From: Cannabis sativa
Taxonomy: Eukaryota; Streptophyta; Magnoliopsida; Rosales; Cannabaceae
Length of the DNA: 64,000 bases
Reading direction: 5' to 3'
Assembly: GCF_029168945.1 (NCBI RefSeq)
Contig: NC_083602.1
Location: 68,344,600-68,408,599, forward strand
Numbering within the stretch: the stretch's first letter is position 1; every line of letters starts with the position of its first letter. Below are positions 11,641 to 25,560 of the stretch, piece by piece. Below the pieces are notes generated by a model. That model had not been told where the DNA came from. It ran no database searches and saw only the letters and a program-made list of their open reading frames with translations. The position numbers were made by a program, and so were the translations under genes.

Positions 11641-14600
11641 TACAACTCACTTTAAATAATGAGCTTGATTATTATTAAGATATTCGATCTCCATTGTTGG
11701 TCTTACAAAAGTTAAATGTTTTCAATATAACCTCGAGACGCTAGACTTCGTCCCCCTATGGATGGTTATTCGTTGAACGCATTTAACACCGTAAGATTTC
11801 ATTTGATAAGTGTTTTGTGAGTTTTCGTCTCTATTTAGACTCTCCCCTATGGTGACTACTTAGAGATAAACTCATAAAACATGAAACAATGGTGGAAGCT
11901 CATAAAATGAGAATACCCTTGACTCTCGCCTACCGGGACAACGTTGGATTCTTATTTTGATCGAATAAAAGGTTGCTAGAATGGTTTCTATTTTAGAAGA
12001 GCTGACAACTCTATTCAATAAATGATGCTTTGACTCTCGCCTTCCGGGACACTGTACCAGTTTGTTGAAAACCTTAGAAATTATTTAGGATTGTATGTTT
12101 TAGTATTTTCACTAGTCATTCCTACTTGCTATATGTTTATAATTTCTGAATTGTGTATGAATTTATATTGAACCATGTTATTTTCTGTTATTAAGTTGTA
12201 GTTTAATTTCGAATCTTCATTGTTGGTCTAACATGTTTGTTTTTCTAATGAGATAAATCCCTAATGGATTTTCACCATTAGACATACATAATAGTGTAAG
12301 ATCTCGAAAGATAAATATTGTATATGCAACATCTAGCTATTCATCAATTGATGACACCTTAGACTAGTATTTTTACAATATGAAACAAGAAGATTACATA
12401 AATAAGATTACTTTGTCTTTCGCTAATCGAAGCATCGTTGGATTCTTATTTATAAACAAAATTATCCTAATTCCTCTTAGCTTATTCATTTCGAATTAGC
12501 TTTAAAAACATATCATTTGATGAATGGTCTATAAATCATTTCATGTCATTATATTTTCTCTTAAGAAATTAAATGACGCATATGATTATAATCCCGAAAT
12601 TCTATTCCCAATTGATATAAATCCTCAATCTTAGAAATCTCCTACTTGTATGGGCAAATCTGACTTAGAGTTTGTATTAGTAGCGCTGGTCCAAGATAGA
12701 ATTACTCATTATTTTTGGTATAAATTTAAGTCTTTGACTTTAATTTTAAATTCCACATAGAAATTTTCTTATATTTCTAATTCCAGAATACAATACAGTT
12801 ACACTTTCTCAAGTGTTTAATATCCATCTTCTATTAATGGATTAAAACTGTATGGAATATGAGTTAGGTATTCTGTGACCAGGATCCACTTGCAGTATTC
12901 TAAGAACTCTTTGATGTAACTAAACCTATGTCATCATAGACACTACCACATTTTTTTTAATCTATGGCATTTGTATCTTGTTCATAGTGGATTTGACAAG
13001 ATCAATCTCTGCAAAGAGTTAATATGCCTATATCCACTGAAAGTAGTTCATCTCATTCGCAGATGGATGTACATTCAGGGGTGGATATGAGTTTTTCGTT
13101 GTATTCTTAAAACGATAACTCTAGATTATACCTTTTAGCAAAGAAATTTGAAATGTTTGAAAAATTTCATTAATTTCTATCAATGGTTAAAACAATTAAG
13201 GTAAGTGGTTAAAGATCTTGCGAACTGATAGGGGTGGAGAAATAGTTAGTAGATATGCAGTTCAAAGATCATTAAATTGATTTTTGAATTATATCCAAAC
13301 TTACCTCCCCAGAAATTTCGAGTTGCATGTTAATGATTAGTTACTAGTCGTTGCCTAATTCCTTCTATGGTAATACAATTTCAGAATGATGTAATGGTTG
13401 TATCCTTAATGTAAAACATTACTAGATTCATGGATGACCTAATCAAAAATCTTAAGAAAAGCTAGAACTGTTAACCATGGTTTGTTAGCTTTTCTAAGTG
13501 ATTAGGGGTGGACCATCCCATTGTCAATATATAAGAAAGTGTTTGTTCAAACAAATACTACTTTTCTAAGAAAATGACTAAGTCTGAAAAACAAGTAGCA
13601 AATAAAGGAGATATTTAATTCTTGATTCCAAAAGTGTTCTATCATCTTATATAACATATGATGATCCCACTGCCTCTGTTGTCTTGTCACAACCGAAGAG
13701 ATCAATACCATTTAGTTTTCTTAGAAATAATTCACGGTGCCTTGTCGTAGTGGGAGAGTTTCTAGGAACTCACCTTCTTATGACTTGGGAGACACTAGTG
13801 ATTAAAATCCATTGTGAGTTTAAACAAGTAATGGATTGTCAAGATAAGAAACTAAGAAGAAAGCCAATAGAACTATGGTTTAATCCATTCACATGGAGTA
13901 ACCTAAAGTTTTCTATTACAAGGACATAAAAGGAAATTTTCGTTTATAAGTCCATTCAATGGACTTAACAAACTTCCTGTTCCTAGTATTATAGGTTTGA
14001 GTTTATCTAAACCTATGGCTTGTGGTATACCTGGTAATTACTTACTCTAATGCAAGCAACTTACTTTAGTAAGATGCTGAAGCATTTTCTTTCTAATGGC
14101 AATCTATAGAAGCTTCACAACTTCTTAGGTATAGATTTTATTTATCTAAGGAAAAGTCTTAACTATTCCAGAAAAGATAAAGCCATGAAAGAATTTCTTA
14201 TATCAACAGTGAGAGGTCTTAGATATGCTTTTGTATGCCTTAGACCAGACACCTGCTGTTGAGTGGGAGTAATGAGTAGCTATCAGATTAATCCAGGAGA
14301 AGAACATTGGAAGACAATCAAGTAATTCCTAAGATTAAGAAGAGGAACTATATGTTAGTCTATAAGAGTGTGTTTAAAACTCTTAGACTACACCACATCA
14401 GATTTCGAAATTTGCCTATGTGCTAGTAAATATTTCTGATAAGATGGTGGTTACTTTGGGGGTGGAATAGTGATTTTGGAGAAGTGTAAAAACCTATCTG
14501 AAGTCTCTAGGTCTACCAGAGAGGGACTGAATGTTAAAGTTGCAGGGAAGGTACTTATTCAGTCTAAGGAAAGTTCTATACATCTTTGGCACCATTCCAA

Positions 14601-14883
14601 ATTGCCTTAAACTACTAGTGTTAATTTCCTGATTAACCAAAAGTAGTTGCCAAAGGTATAGGATCCAGTATCCCAAGAGAGTAGACATATAGAGAGGAAT
14701 TTCACATTATCAATGATTTTGTGATTAAAGGAAGAGTAATAGTGGAGAAAAGGTGGTGGTTAATTCAACCTTTCAGATCCTATTACGAGGAGTTTACTAC
14801 TACTACTACACTTGATTTGTATATCAAGGTGTTGAGATTATTTGAAACGCACTTTTTGTTTTATATTAGTGCAAGTGGGAGTT
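11641..14883 (+). pseudogene. Copia pol relic of element 1
   Basis: Stretches align by eye with the copia pol fragment at 53224-55200. An integrase relic lies near 13235 ('ataggggtggagaaatagt', the DRGGE region). The IN-RT linker relic 'cgtagtgggagagtttc' is near 13745. A relic of the RNase H entry is near 14270-14330 (reading about VMSRYQINPGEEHW). Stops and frameshifts occur throughout, and gag and protease are not recognisable. Two copies of a motif gactctcgccTaccgggac lie at 11919-11940 and 12030-12050. A polypurine tract (gcaagtgggagtt) ends at 14883. The 81-codon frame at 13684-13929 is a fragment of this relic. Confidence 0.75.
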
Positions 14884-15307
14884 TGTTGGGTTTTATGCCC
14901 TAAATAAAACTCATTTCAATATAATCAGATTTACTTATTAATATAGATCAGAAATAACATTTAATGTTGCATGGTTCACATGATTTATTTCATGATTATA
15001 TGTACATAATGTATAGATTCATCTGAAACCCTTTTCACATACTTGATCCTGTTTATTGTGCCGTCAACACATTGGAAAGTAAACATGACTATGTGAATAA
15101 AGTTTCCTAGATTTATCAGACACAGGGTTTTACTGATATGATAATCTACAACAAGAGTTTACTTGTATTTGGAGAAATACTATGTTCTTTCCAGAACATT
15201 GGTTAAAGTAAAGCTCAGGTAGGATGCATGGAGTATGCATCGGAAGGGACCGATATTGAACTTTGACTTAGATTTATTAAACTTACCGTAAAATCTATTC
15301 AAGTCAA
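14884..15307 (+). repeat. Element 1 3' LTR, first part
   Basis: The first 424 bp of the 3' LTR (TGTTGGGTTTTATGCCC onward) end at ...attcaagtcaa, where element 2 inserted. The LTR resumes at 25561. The last five bases (15303-15307, GTCAA) are the target duplication of element 2. Confidence 0.92.
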
Positions 15308-17202
15308 TGTTGGGTTTTATGCCCTAAATAAAACTCATTTCAATATAATCAGATTTAATTTTTAATATAGATCAGAAATAACATTTAATGTTGCATGGTT
15401 CACATGATTTATTTCATGATTATATGTATATAATGTATGAATTCATCTGAAACCCTTTTCACATACTTGATCCTGTTTATTGTGCTGTCAACACATTGGA
15501 AAGTAAACATGACTATGTGAATAAAGTTTCCTAGATTTATCAGACATAGGGTTTTACTGATATGATAATCTACATCAGAGTTTACTTGCATTTGGAGAAG
15601 TGCTATGTTCTTTCCAGAGCATTGGTTAAAGTAAAGCTCAGGTTGGATGCATGGAGTATGCATCGGAAGGGACCGATATTGAACTTTGACTTTGATTTAA
15701 TTAAACTTACCGTAAAATCTATTCAAGTCAATATCGCCAAGTTGATCCTAGATCAAATGATCTTAATCCTGTTATGATTAGGCTCATTCTTGAAAGGCTA
15801 TTCGTGTTCTTTGATTTGTTAGTTAAGCCTACTTTTAGGTTAGGGTGATACGTACATTTTGGGAACACGGTAGTGCAATTGAGTGGGAGCGCTAACATAA
15901 ACATGGAATCTATAGCTTCTATCTGGCGAATAGTAAGCAAAGGATGATCTCCTTCGAGCTTGACCAAACGAACATAAATGGTGGAGTACTCATTTCACAT
16001 AAGCCGAAATATCATTTATACGGGGTCAAGTGTTTTAAGGAATAAATATATTGTAGGGTGTAACGGTAATTTAATCCCTTTACAGTGTAGATTATTCATA
16101 TAGAGGATCATTGATCAAATAAGGATTATAACAATCGATAACTAATGATGTGTCTATATGGTGGAACATATAGAGCATTCTATATACTGAGAGTGCAATT
16201 CTATGTTCTATGCGTGGATTCAACGAAGAATTAATAAGTTAGCGAATTTTAGTGCTAAATTCTTGATCTACTTATTGGAAGCTCGGTTATATAGACCCAT
16301 GGTCCCCCCACTAGTTGAGATAATATTGCTTGTAAGACTCATGTAATTGGTTTTGATTAATCAATTATAATTCACAAGTTAGACTATGTCTATTTGTGAA
16401 TTTTTCACTAAGTAAGGGCGAAATTGTAAAGAAAGAGTTTATAGGGGCATATTTGTTAATTATGATACTTTGTATGGTTCAATTAATAAATATGATAAAT
16501 GACAATATTATTTAATAATTATTTATAGTTATTAAATAGTTAGAATTGGCATTTAAATGTTTGAATTAGGAAATTGGCATTTTTGAGAAAATCAGATACA
16601 AAAGGTGTTAAAATTGCAAAATTGCAAAAAGTGAGGCCCAAATCCACTAGTATAGGGCCAACCACTTTTGTAGGAAATTTAAACTGATATTTTCATTATT
16701 TTAATGCCAAATAATTCAAATCTAACCCTAGTGGAATGCTATAAATAGATAGTGAAGGCTTCAGGAAAAATAGACTTTTCTTCTGACTTCTTCTGATTCA
16801 GAAAACTGAGCCTTCTCTCTCCCTATCTTTAGCTGCCACTTCTTCTCTCTCTTGTTCATTGAAATTTCGAAATTTCTTAGTGTATGAGTAGTGCCCACAC
16901 ACATCAAGTGATACCTCAATCATAGTGAGGAAGATCGTGAAGAAAGATCATCAGCAAAGGAGTTTCAGCATCAAAGATTCAGAGAAAGAGATCCAGGTTC
17001 AGATATTGATAATGCTCTGCTACAGAAAGGAATCAAGGGCTAGATATCTGAACGGAAGGAGTCATTATATTCCGCTGCACCCAATGTAAGGTTTCTTTAA
17101 CTTTATATGTGTTTATTTCATCGTTTTAGAAAGTTCTTATTTAGGGTGTTAATAAACATACTTGTGAGTAGATCTAAGATCCTGGTAAAATAATTTCCAA
17201 CA
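15308..17202 (+). repeat. Element 2 5' LTR (1895 bp)
   Basis: Termini are TGTTGGG and TTTCCAACA. A TATA box is at 16740-16749. It differs from its partner at 23660-25555 at scattered sites only (for example tgtgctgtc against tgtgtcgtc, and gactttgattt against gacttagattt), indicating a recent insertion. Confidence 0.93.
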
Positions 17203-17204
17203 AC

Positions 17205-17221
17205 TGGCCTCAGAGCCATGG
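17205..17221 (+). other. Primer-binding site of element 2
   Basis: TGGCCTCAGAGCCATGG lies two bases after the LTR CA. It has the same two-base departure from the canonical initiator-Met site as element 1. Confidence 0.75.
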
Positions 17222-20200
17222 TAATTGATTTACTTACAAGAAATTTGGACTTTAAAACGATTGTTTGTATGTTCTTTGGATGGTATCATGTTGTATTGAG
17301 TGTTATTTGATGATTGATTGATGTTTGTAAAATTTTCGTGAAAAATAATTGCGATTTTATCTCTGGAATTATTTTTATTGGATAGTATGGAAAAAAATTA
17401 AGCAAGTTAGCCTTTTACAGATTTTAATTTGGATTTTATTTGAATTAGTTATGATTTTTTGAAGATTTGAAAAAATCGGGACTGTGCTGATTTTTTCCTG
17501 CGATCGCAAATCTGTCCGTACAGTTTCGAATTTTTTTTGTTTTTCTTCGATTTTTCATGCTTTTTCATGGAATTAACTTCCAATTTTTTGTATAGTTTTG
17601 TATTTATACTATTACTATTCCTAATTCAATTCTAATTATCATTTTGAATTAATTTAATATTTTTTAAATTTAATTCAAGATATTAGTGTAATTTGAATTT
17701 GAATAGAATTAGTATCTATCTTCTTGCTTAAAAATCTATCTTATTTTTAAATTTGATTATATCTTATTTTTTTTTAAATTTAAGGTCAGATTTTTATAAG
17801 ATATTTATAAAATCTTTTAAGATATTTTTAAGATATCTTATCTTTTAAGATATTTTTAATTATATCTTATCTTTTAAGATTTTTTTTTTTTAAATTAAAT
17901 CATTTTAGATATTTTGACCTTATTTAAATTTAAAATAAGATATTTATAATCATGTAATTTTAAATAGATGTAAGATATTTTGCTAACTTTTAAATTTTGT
18001 TATTTTATTTATTTAAATTAAATTTAAAATCTGAAAAGATATTTATTTATCTTTTCTAATTTTTTATTTAATTTTTATTTATAAAATAACATTTAAAATT
18101 TTAAAAGTAGTTAGCAAATTTTGAAATGATATTTAGGTTGGTTGAAACCTAATTTTTCAAAAAGTAGGTTTAATTTTAAATATTTTTTTTTAAATTTCGA
18201 AATTTAAATTTTATTTCTGAAATTAAAATTTTTTTAAAATTTTATTTATTTTTCGAATATTAAAATATTTTTTAATTATTTATTTTTCAAAATTATTTAT
18301 TTAAAATTAAATAAATCCTACATCCAACTATCCAGCTAACCTTGTTGTAGGAGTATGTAGTTTTAGGTTGTATGTAAGTTTTTAAAAACTATTATTACTT
18401 GATTGCAAATAGCCATGGTTACCTTTTGCCAGATCTAATGATCTGATGGCTCCCTTGGTCAAGATAATAATTTGTAACAGGTATATTTACAATTTTCTTT
18501 CATCTGTGTATGACCTAGCAACATGATAGGACCCATCCAAAGTGTGCCTGTGTGAGCCTATGTGTTTAATTTTATTATAGATGCATATAGGTTAATGTTG
18601 CTAAAATAAATTATCATAGTTATTGATAGAATTTATTTAGGCCCATTTAGTTTTTGGGCCTATTCAATTAATAACAGTTGTTCTTATTAAGATTAAATTC
18701 CTCTCTTTTGGGCCTTGTGTGAGAGTTGGGAACCATAGAAGTGGGTACGACATACTGAACCCAGCACCCCCTCACACAAACCACCCCAATTGTGAAGGCC
18801 CATTTGCCTGATTTGAATGATCATGCTAGGTTAATTACACTAGTTTAACCTAATTAAAATTGATTAGCAACATAATTAATTTCATTTATTTTGAAATTAA
18901 TTTAGAAAATCATAGTTTAAAGAATTTTATATTCTAAGCTAAATTATATGTATTTTCTTGTATTTAATTAAATATAGAATTATAACCATCTAGATTCTTT
19001 CTGGAACTTAATTTAAATTTTTTCATTAAATATTCTTATTTAAGTTGATATTTAGTTATCTACAAATAACCAACTTAAATCTGAATATCTTTTGAATTTC
19101 AAATTTCAAAATTAAGTTGAGGAATTTTAGGAATTGGTTATTAAGATTCTTTAGATATTTTTTAAGTTAATATCTTTTCGAATATTAACTTAAAATGGAA
19201 TATTTTCAAATTAAGTGGTTACAACTTAATTTTTGATATTTAATTAAATTTAAATTTGAAAAATATTTAAGTTCTAGATTTTTTCTAAAACAACTTAAAT
19301 TAGATATTTTTTCAAATTTTGTGGAAAAGATACTTAGTAAAATAAGATATTTTCTAGATAATTATTTCTAGATTACTTATTATTTCTAATATTAAATAGG
19401 AAATATTATACATTGTGAAATTAATTATTTATTAATTAATTTTGGTACAATTTATTTTAAGTATATTTTTCCTAGTATTAAACTAGAGATTAATAATTAA
19501 GCCTTCTCTACACTTAATTATTTATTTCTTGAATTTAATACATTTAATTAATTTGAAATTAAATATCTAAGTTGATTTTTATCATCATACTTAAATATTT
19601 CTTTTTCATGACATTTAATTAAATAGAAAATTATTTTTAGTTGAAATTTATTTTTTCAACTAAATTTAAATAATTTTCAAAATATATTTTTTCTTTATTT
19701 TATTAATCAATTTTCGAAATTGCATTTCTTAAATGCTAGAATTTCGAATTTTATCTTGAAAAATAGATTAAGTTGTAAATTAATTATTTATTTTAATTAA
19801 TTCTTGGATCAACTTAAATCAATGATTTTTTCATTTATTGATTAATTTAAAATAAATTGAATTAAAGTATATTATTAGAAATTGAATTAATTAGTCAAAG
19901 GAAAATCTAGATAGATGATATTTTTGCTTGAAGTATTTTTCTAGTGTATTTAATTAAATAGAAAATTAATATTTAAGTTGATTTTCATCATCATACTTAA
20001 ATATTTGAAATTTTTCTTATATGTTTAATTAAATAGGAAAATTATATTTTTTGTTGTAAATTAATTTTATTAATTAATTTTGGGCCAACATTAAATTAGA
20101 ATAATTTTTCCAGGATTAATTTTTTATTTTAACATGTATTTTCGAAAATTGTATTCTTAAATACTTTAATTTTTCGAAATGCAATATATATTTATAGAAA

Positions 20201-20450
20201 ATTAAATTTGAGTTGTAAATTAATTTATATTAATTTTGTAACAACTTAAATTGAATATTTTTCTAAATATTTATTGGAAATTATTACTAAGATGGAAGAA
20301 ATACATGTTATTTTCATATCCATCTAAGTAAAATTTATAAATATTAAATTAAAATTTATATTTAGAATTTTTCATTCTAAATTGGAAATTTTAAATAAAT
20401 ATATATTTAAAATAAATAGATTAAATAAAGAGAATCAAAGAAAATACAAC
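17222..20450. repeat. AT-rich leader of element 2
   Basis: Collinear with 8580-11640. An extra block of 'aagatatttttaagatatcttatctttt' type repeats at about 17795-17885 is expanded relative to element 1, suggesting slippage. The inverted-repeat words TTAAGTTG/CAACTTAA recur throughout. No open frame is present. Confidence 0.7.
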
Positions 20451-23400
20451 TCACTTTAAATAATGATCTTGATTATTATTAAGATATTCGATCTCCATTG
20501 TTGGTCTTACAAAAGTTAAATGTTTTCAATATAACCTCGAGACGCTAGACTTCGTCCCCCTATGGATGGTTATTCGTTGAACGCATTTAACACCGTAAGA
20601 TTTCATTTGATAAGTGTTTTGTAAGTTTTCTTCTCTATTAGACTCTCCCCTACGGTGACTACTTAGAGATAAACTTATGAAACATGAAACAATGGTGGAA
20701 GCTCATAAAATGAGAATAACCTTGACTCTCGCCTACTGAGACAACGTTGGATTCTTATTTTGATCGAATAAAAGGTTGCTAGAATGGTTTCTATTTTAGA
20801 TGAGCTGACAACTCTATTCAATAAATGATGCTTTGACTCTCGCCTACCGGGACACTGTATCAGTTTGTTGAAAACCTTGGAAATTATTTAGGATTGTATG
20901 TTTTAGTATTTTCACTAGTCATTCCTACTTGCTATATGTTTATAATTTCTGAATTGTGTATGAATTTATATTGAACCTTGTTATTTTCTGTTATTAAGTT
21001 GTAGTTTAATTTCGAATCTTCATTGTTGGTCTAACATGTTTGTTTTTCTAATGAGATAAATCCCTAGTGGATTTTCACCATTAGACATACATAATAGTGT
21101 TAGATCTCGAAAGATAAATATTGTATATGCGACATCTAGCTGTTCATCAATTGATGACACCTTAGACTAGTATTTTTATGATATGAAACAAGAAGATTAT
21201 ATAAATAAGATTACTTTGACTTTCGCTAATCGAAGCATCGTTGGATTCTTATTTTAAACGAAATTATCCTAATTCCTCTTAGCTTATTCATTTCGAATTA
21301 GCTTTCAAAACATATCATTGGATGAATGGTCTATAAATCATTTCATGTCATTTTATATGACGCATATGATTATAATCCCGAAATTCTATTCCCAATTGAT
21401 ATAAATCCTCAATCTTAGAAATCTCCTACTTGTATGGGCAAATCTGACTTAGAGTTTGTATTAGTAGTGGTGGTCCAAGAAAGAATTACTCATTATATTT
21501 GGTTGAATTTAAGTCTTTGACTTTAATTTTAGAATCCAAACAGAAATTTTTCTTATATTTCTAATTCCAGAATACAATACAGTTACACTTTCTCAAGTGT
21601 TTAATATCCATCTTCTATTAATGGATTAAAACTGTATGGAATATGAGTTAGGTATTCTGTGACCAGGATCCACTTGAACTATTCTAAGAACTCTTTGATG
21701 TAACTAAACCTTTGTCATCAAAAGACTCTACCACATTTTTTTAATCTATGGCATTTGTATCTTGTTCATAGTGGATTTGACAAGATCAATCTCTGCAAAG
21801 AGTTAATATGCCTACATCCACTGAAAGTAGTTCATCTCATTCTCAGATGGATGTACATTCAGGGGTGGATATGAGTTTTTCGTTGTATTCTTAAAACGAT
21901 AACTCTAGATTATACCTTTTAGCAAAGAAATTTGAAATGTTTGAAAAATTTCATTAATTTCTAGCAATGGTTAAAACCATTAAGGTAAGTGGTTAAAGAT
22001 CTTGCGAACTGATAGGGGTGGAGAAATAGTTAGTAGATATGCAGTTCAAAGATCATTAAATTGATTTTTGAATTATATCCAAACTTACCTCCCCAGAAAT
22101 TTCGAGTTGCATGTTAATGATTAGTTACTAGTCGTTGCCTAGTTCCTTCTATGGTAATACAATTTCAGAATGATGTAATGGTTGTATACTTAATGTAAAT
22201 CATTACTAGATTCATGGATGACCTAATCAAAATCTTAAGAAAAGCTAGAACAGTTAACCATGGTTTGTTAGCTATTCTAAGTGATTAGGGGTGGACCATC
22301 CCATTGTCAATAGATAAGAAAGTGTTTGTTCAAACAAATACTACTTTTTAAAGAAAATGACTAAGTCTGAAAAACAAGAAGCAAATAAAGGAGATATTTA
22401 ATTCTTGATTCCAAAAGTGTTCTATCATCTTACATATGATGATCCCACTGCCTCTACTGTCTTGTCACAACCGAAGAGATCAATAGCATTTAGTTTTCTT
22501 CGACATAATTCACGGTACCTTGTCGTAGTGGGAGAGTTTCTAGGAACTCACCTTCTTATGACTTGGGAGACACTAGTGATTAAAATCCATTGTGAGTTTA
22601 AACAAGTAATGGATTGTCAAGATAAGAAACTAAGAAGAAAGCCAATAGAACTATGATTTAATCCATTCACATGGAGTAACCTAAAGTTTTCTATTACAAG
22701 GACATAAAAGGAAATTTTTGTTTATAAGTCCATTCAATGGACTTAACAAAACTTTCTGTTCCTAGTATTATAGGTTTGAGTTTATCTAAACCTATGGCTT
22801 GTGGTATACCTGGTAATTACTTACTCTAATGCAAGCAACTTACTTTAGTAAGATGCTGAAGCATTTTCTTTCTAATGGCAATCTATAGAAGCTTCACAAC
22901 TTCTTAGGTATAGATTTTATTTATCTAAGGAAAAGTCTTAACTATTCCAGAAAAGATAAAGCCATGAAAGAATTTCATACATCAACAGTGAGAGGTCTTA
23001 GATATGCTTTTGTATGCCTTAGACCAGACACCTGCTGTTGAGTGGGAGTAATGAGTAGGTATCAGATTAATCCAGGAGAAGAACATTGGAAGACAATCAA
23101 GTAAATCCTAAGATAAAGAAGAGGAACTATATGTTAGTCTATAAGGGTGTGTTTAAAACTCTTAGACTACACCATATCAGTTTTCGAAATTTTCCTATGT
23201 GCTAGTAAATATTTCTGATAAGATGGTGATTACTCTGGGGGTGGAATAGTGATTTTGGAGAAGTGTAAAAACCTATCTGAAGTCTCTAGGTCTACCAGAG
23301 AGAGACTGAATGTTAAGGTTGCAGGAAAGGTACTTATTCAGTCTAAGGAAAGTTCTATACATTTTTGGCATCATTCCAAATTACCTTAAACTACTAGTGT

Positions 23401-23659
23401 TAATTTCCTGATTAACCAAAAGTAGTTGCGAAAGATATAGAATCCAGTATCCCAAGAGAGTAGACATATAGAGAGGAATTTCACATTATCAATGATTTTG
23501 TGATTAAAGGAAGAGTAATAGTGGAGAAAAGATTGTGGTTAATTCAACCTTTCAGATCCTATTACGAGGAGTTTACTACTACTACACTTGATTTGTATAT
23601 CAAGGTGTTGGGATTATTTGAAACGCACTTTTTGTTTTATATTAGTGCAAGTGGGAGTT
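20451..23659 (+). pseudogene. Copia pol relic of element 2
   Basis: Collinear with 11641-14883 and broken in the same way. The RNase H relic near 23045-23110 reads about VMSRYQINPGEEHW and then stops at the same TAA as in element 1. The linker relic near 22520 has 'cgtagtgggagagtttc'. An 83-codon open piece at 22405-22656 is a fragment, not a functional gene. A polypurine tract ends at 23659. Confidence 0.75.
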
Positions 23660-25555
23660 TGTTGGGTTTTATGCCCTAAATAAAACTCATTTCAATATAA
23701 TCAGATTTACTTATTAATATAGATCAGAAATAACATTTAATGTTGCATGGCTCACATGATTTATTTCATGATTATATGTATATAATGTATGAATTCATCT
23801 GAAACCCTTTTCACATACTTGATCCTGTTTATTGTGTCGTCAACACATTGGAAAGTAAACATGACTATGTGAATAAAGTTTCCTAGATTTATCAGACATA
23901 GGGTTTTACTGATATGATAATCTACAACAAGAGTTTACTTGCATTTGGAGAAGTGCTATGTTCTTTCCAGAGCATTGGTTAAAGTAAAGCTCAGGTTGGA
24001 TGCATGGAGTATGCATCGGAAGGGACCGATATTGAACTTTGACTTAGATTTAATTAAACTTACCGTAAAATCTATTCAAGTCAATATCGCCAAGTTGATC
24101 CTAGATCAAATGATCTTAATCCTGTTATGATTAGGCTCAATCTTGAAAGGCTATTCGTGTTCTTTGATTTGTTAGTTAAGCCTACTTTTAGGTTAGGGTG
24201 ATACGTACATTTTGGGAACACGGTAGTGCAATTGAGTGGGAGCGCTAACATAAACATGGAATCTATAGCTTCTATCTGGCGAATAGTAAGCAAAGGATGA
24301 TCTCCTTCGAGCTTGACCAAACGAACATAAATGGTGGAGTACTCATTTCACATAAGCTGAAATATCATTTATACGGGGTCAAGTGTTTTAAGGAATAAAT
24401 ACATTGTAGGGTGTAACGGTAATTTAATCCCTTTACAGTGTTGATCATTCATATAGAGGATCATTGATCAAATTAGGATTATAACAATGGATAACTAATG
24501 ATGTGTCTATATGGTGGAACATATAGAGCATTCTATATACTGAGAGTGCAATTCTAAGTTCTATGCGTGGATTCAACGAAGAATTAATAAGTTAGTGAAT
24601 TTTAGTGCTAAATTCTTGATCTACTTATTGGAAGCTCGGTTATATAGACCCATGGTCCCCCCACTAGTTGAGATAATATTGCTTGTAAGACTCATGTAAT
24701 TGGTTTTGATTAATCAATTATAATTCACAAGTTAGACTATGTCTATTTGTGAAATTTTCACTAAGTAAAGGCGAAATTGTAAAGAAAGAGTTTATAGGGG
24801 CATATTTGTTAATTATGATAGTTTGTATGGTTCAATTAATAAATATGATAAATGACAATATTATTTAATAATTATTTATAGTTATTAAATAGTAAGAATC
24901 GGCATTTAAATGTTTGAATTAGGAAATTGGCATTTTTGAGAAAATCAGATACAAAAGGTGTTAAAATTGCAAAATTGCAAAAAGTGAGGCCCAAATCCAC
25001 TAGTATAGGGCCAGCCACTTTTGTAGGAAATTTAAACTGATATTTTCATTATTTTAATGCCAAATAATTCAAATCTAACCCTAGTGGAATGCTATAAATA
25101 GATAGTGAAGGCTTCAGGAAAAATAGACTTTTCTTCTGACTTCTTCTGATTCAGAAAATTGAGCCTTCTCTCTCCCTATCTTTAGCTGCCACTTCTTCTC
25201 TCTCTTGTTAATTGAAATTTTGAAATTTCTTAGTGTATGAGTAGTGCCCACACACATCAAGTGATACCTCAATCATAGTGAGGAAGATCGTGAAGAAAGA
25301 TCATCAGCAAAGGAGTTTCAGCATCAAAGATTCAGAGAAAGAGATCCAGGTTCAGATATTGATAATGCTCTGCTACAGAAAGGAATCAAGGGCTAGATAT
25401 CTGAACGGAAGGAGTCATTATATTCCGCTGCACCCAATGTAAGGTTTCTTTAACTTTATATGTGTTTATTTCATCGTTTTAGAAAGTTCTTATTTAGGGT
25501 GTTAATAAACATACTTGTGAGTAGATCTAAGATCCTGGTAAAATAATTTCCAACA
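23660..25555 (+). repeat. Element 2 3' LTR (1896 bp)
   Basis: Begins TGTTGGGTTTTATGCCC and ends AATAATTTCCAACA, then GTCAA. A TATA box is at 25093-25102. Confidence 0.93.
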
Positions 25556-25560
25556 GTCAA

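Larger units (their letters stand above)
15308..25555 (+). mobile_element. Element 2: complete non-autonomous copia-derived element, 10,248 bp
   Basis: Both LTRs, the primer-binding site, leader, pol relic and polypurine tract are present, and the element is flanked by GTCAA (15303-15307 and 25556-25560). It sits inside the 3' LTR of element 1, so it is younger than element 1. Its internal region is collinear with that of element 1 and carries the same degraded frames, with small differences in the homopolymer-rich leader. Confidence 0.94.

Noticed and set aside
13684..13929. 81-codon ORF as a gene
   Set aside because: It aligns with the copia IN-RT linker relic in a shifted frame; it is a fragment of dead pol.
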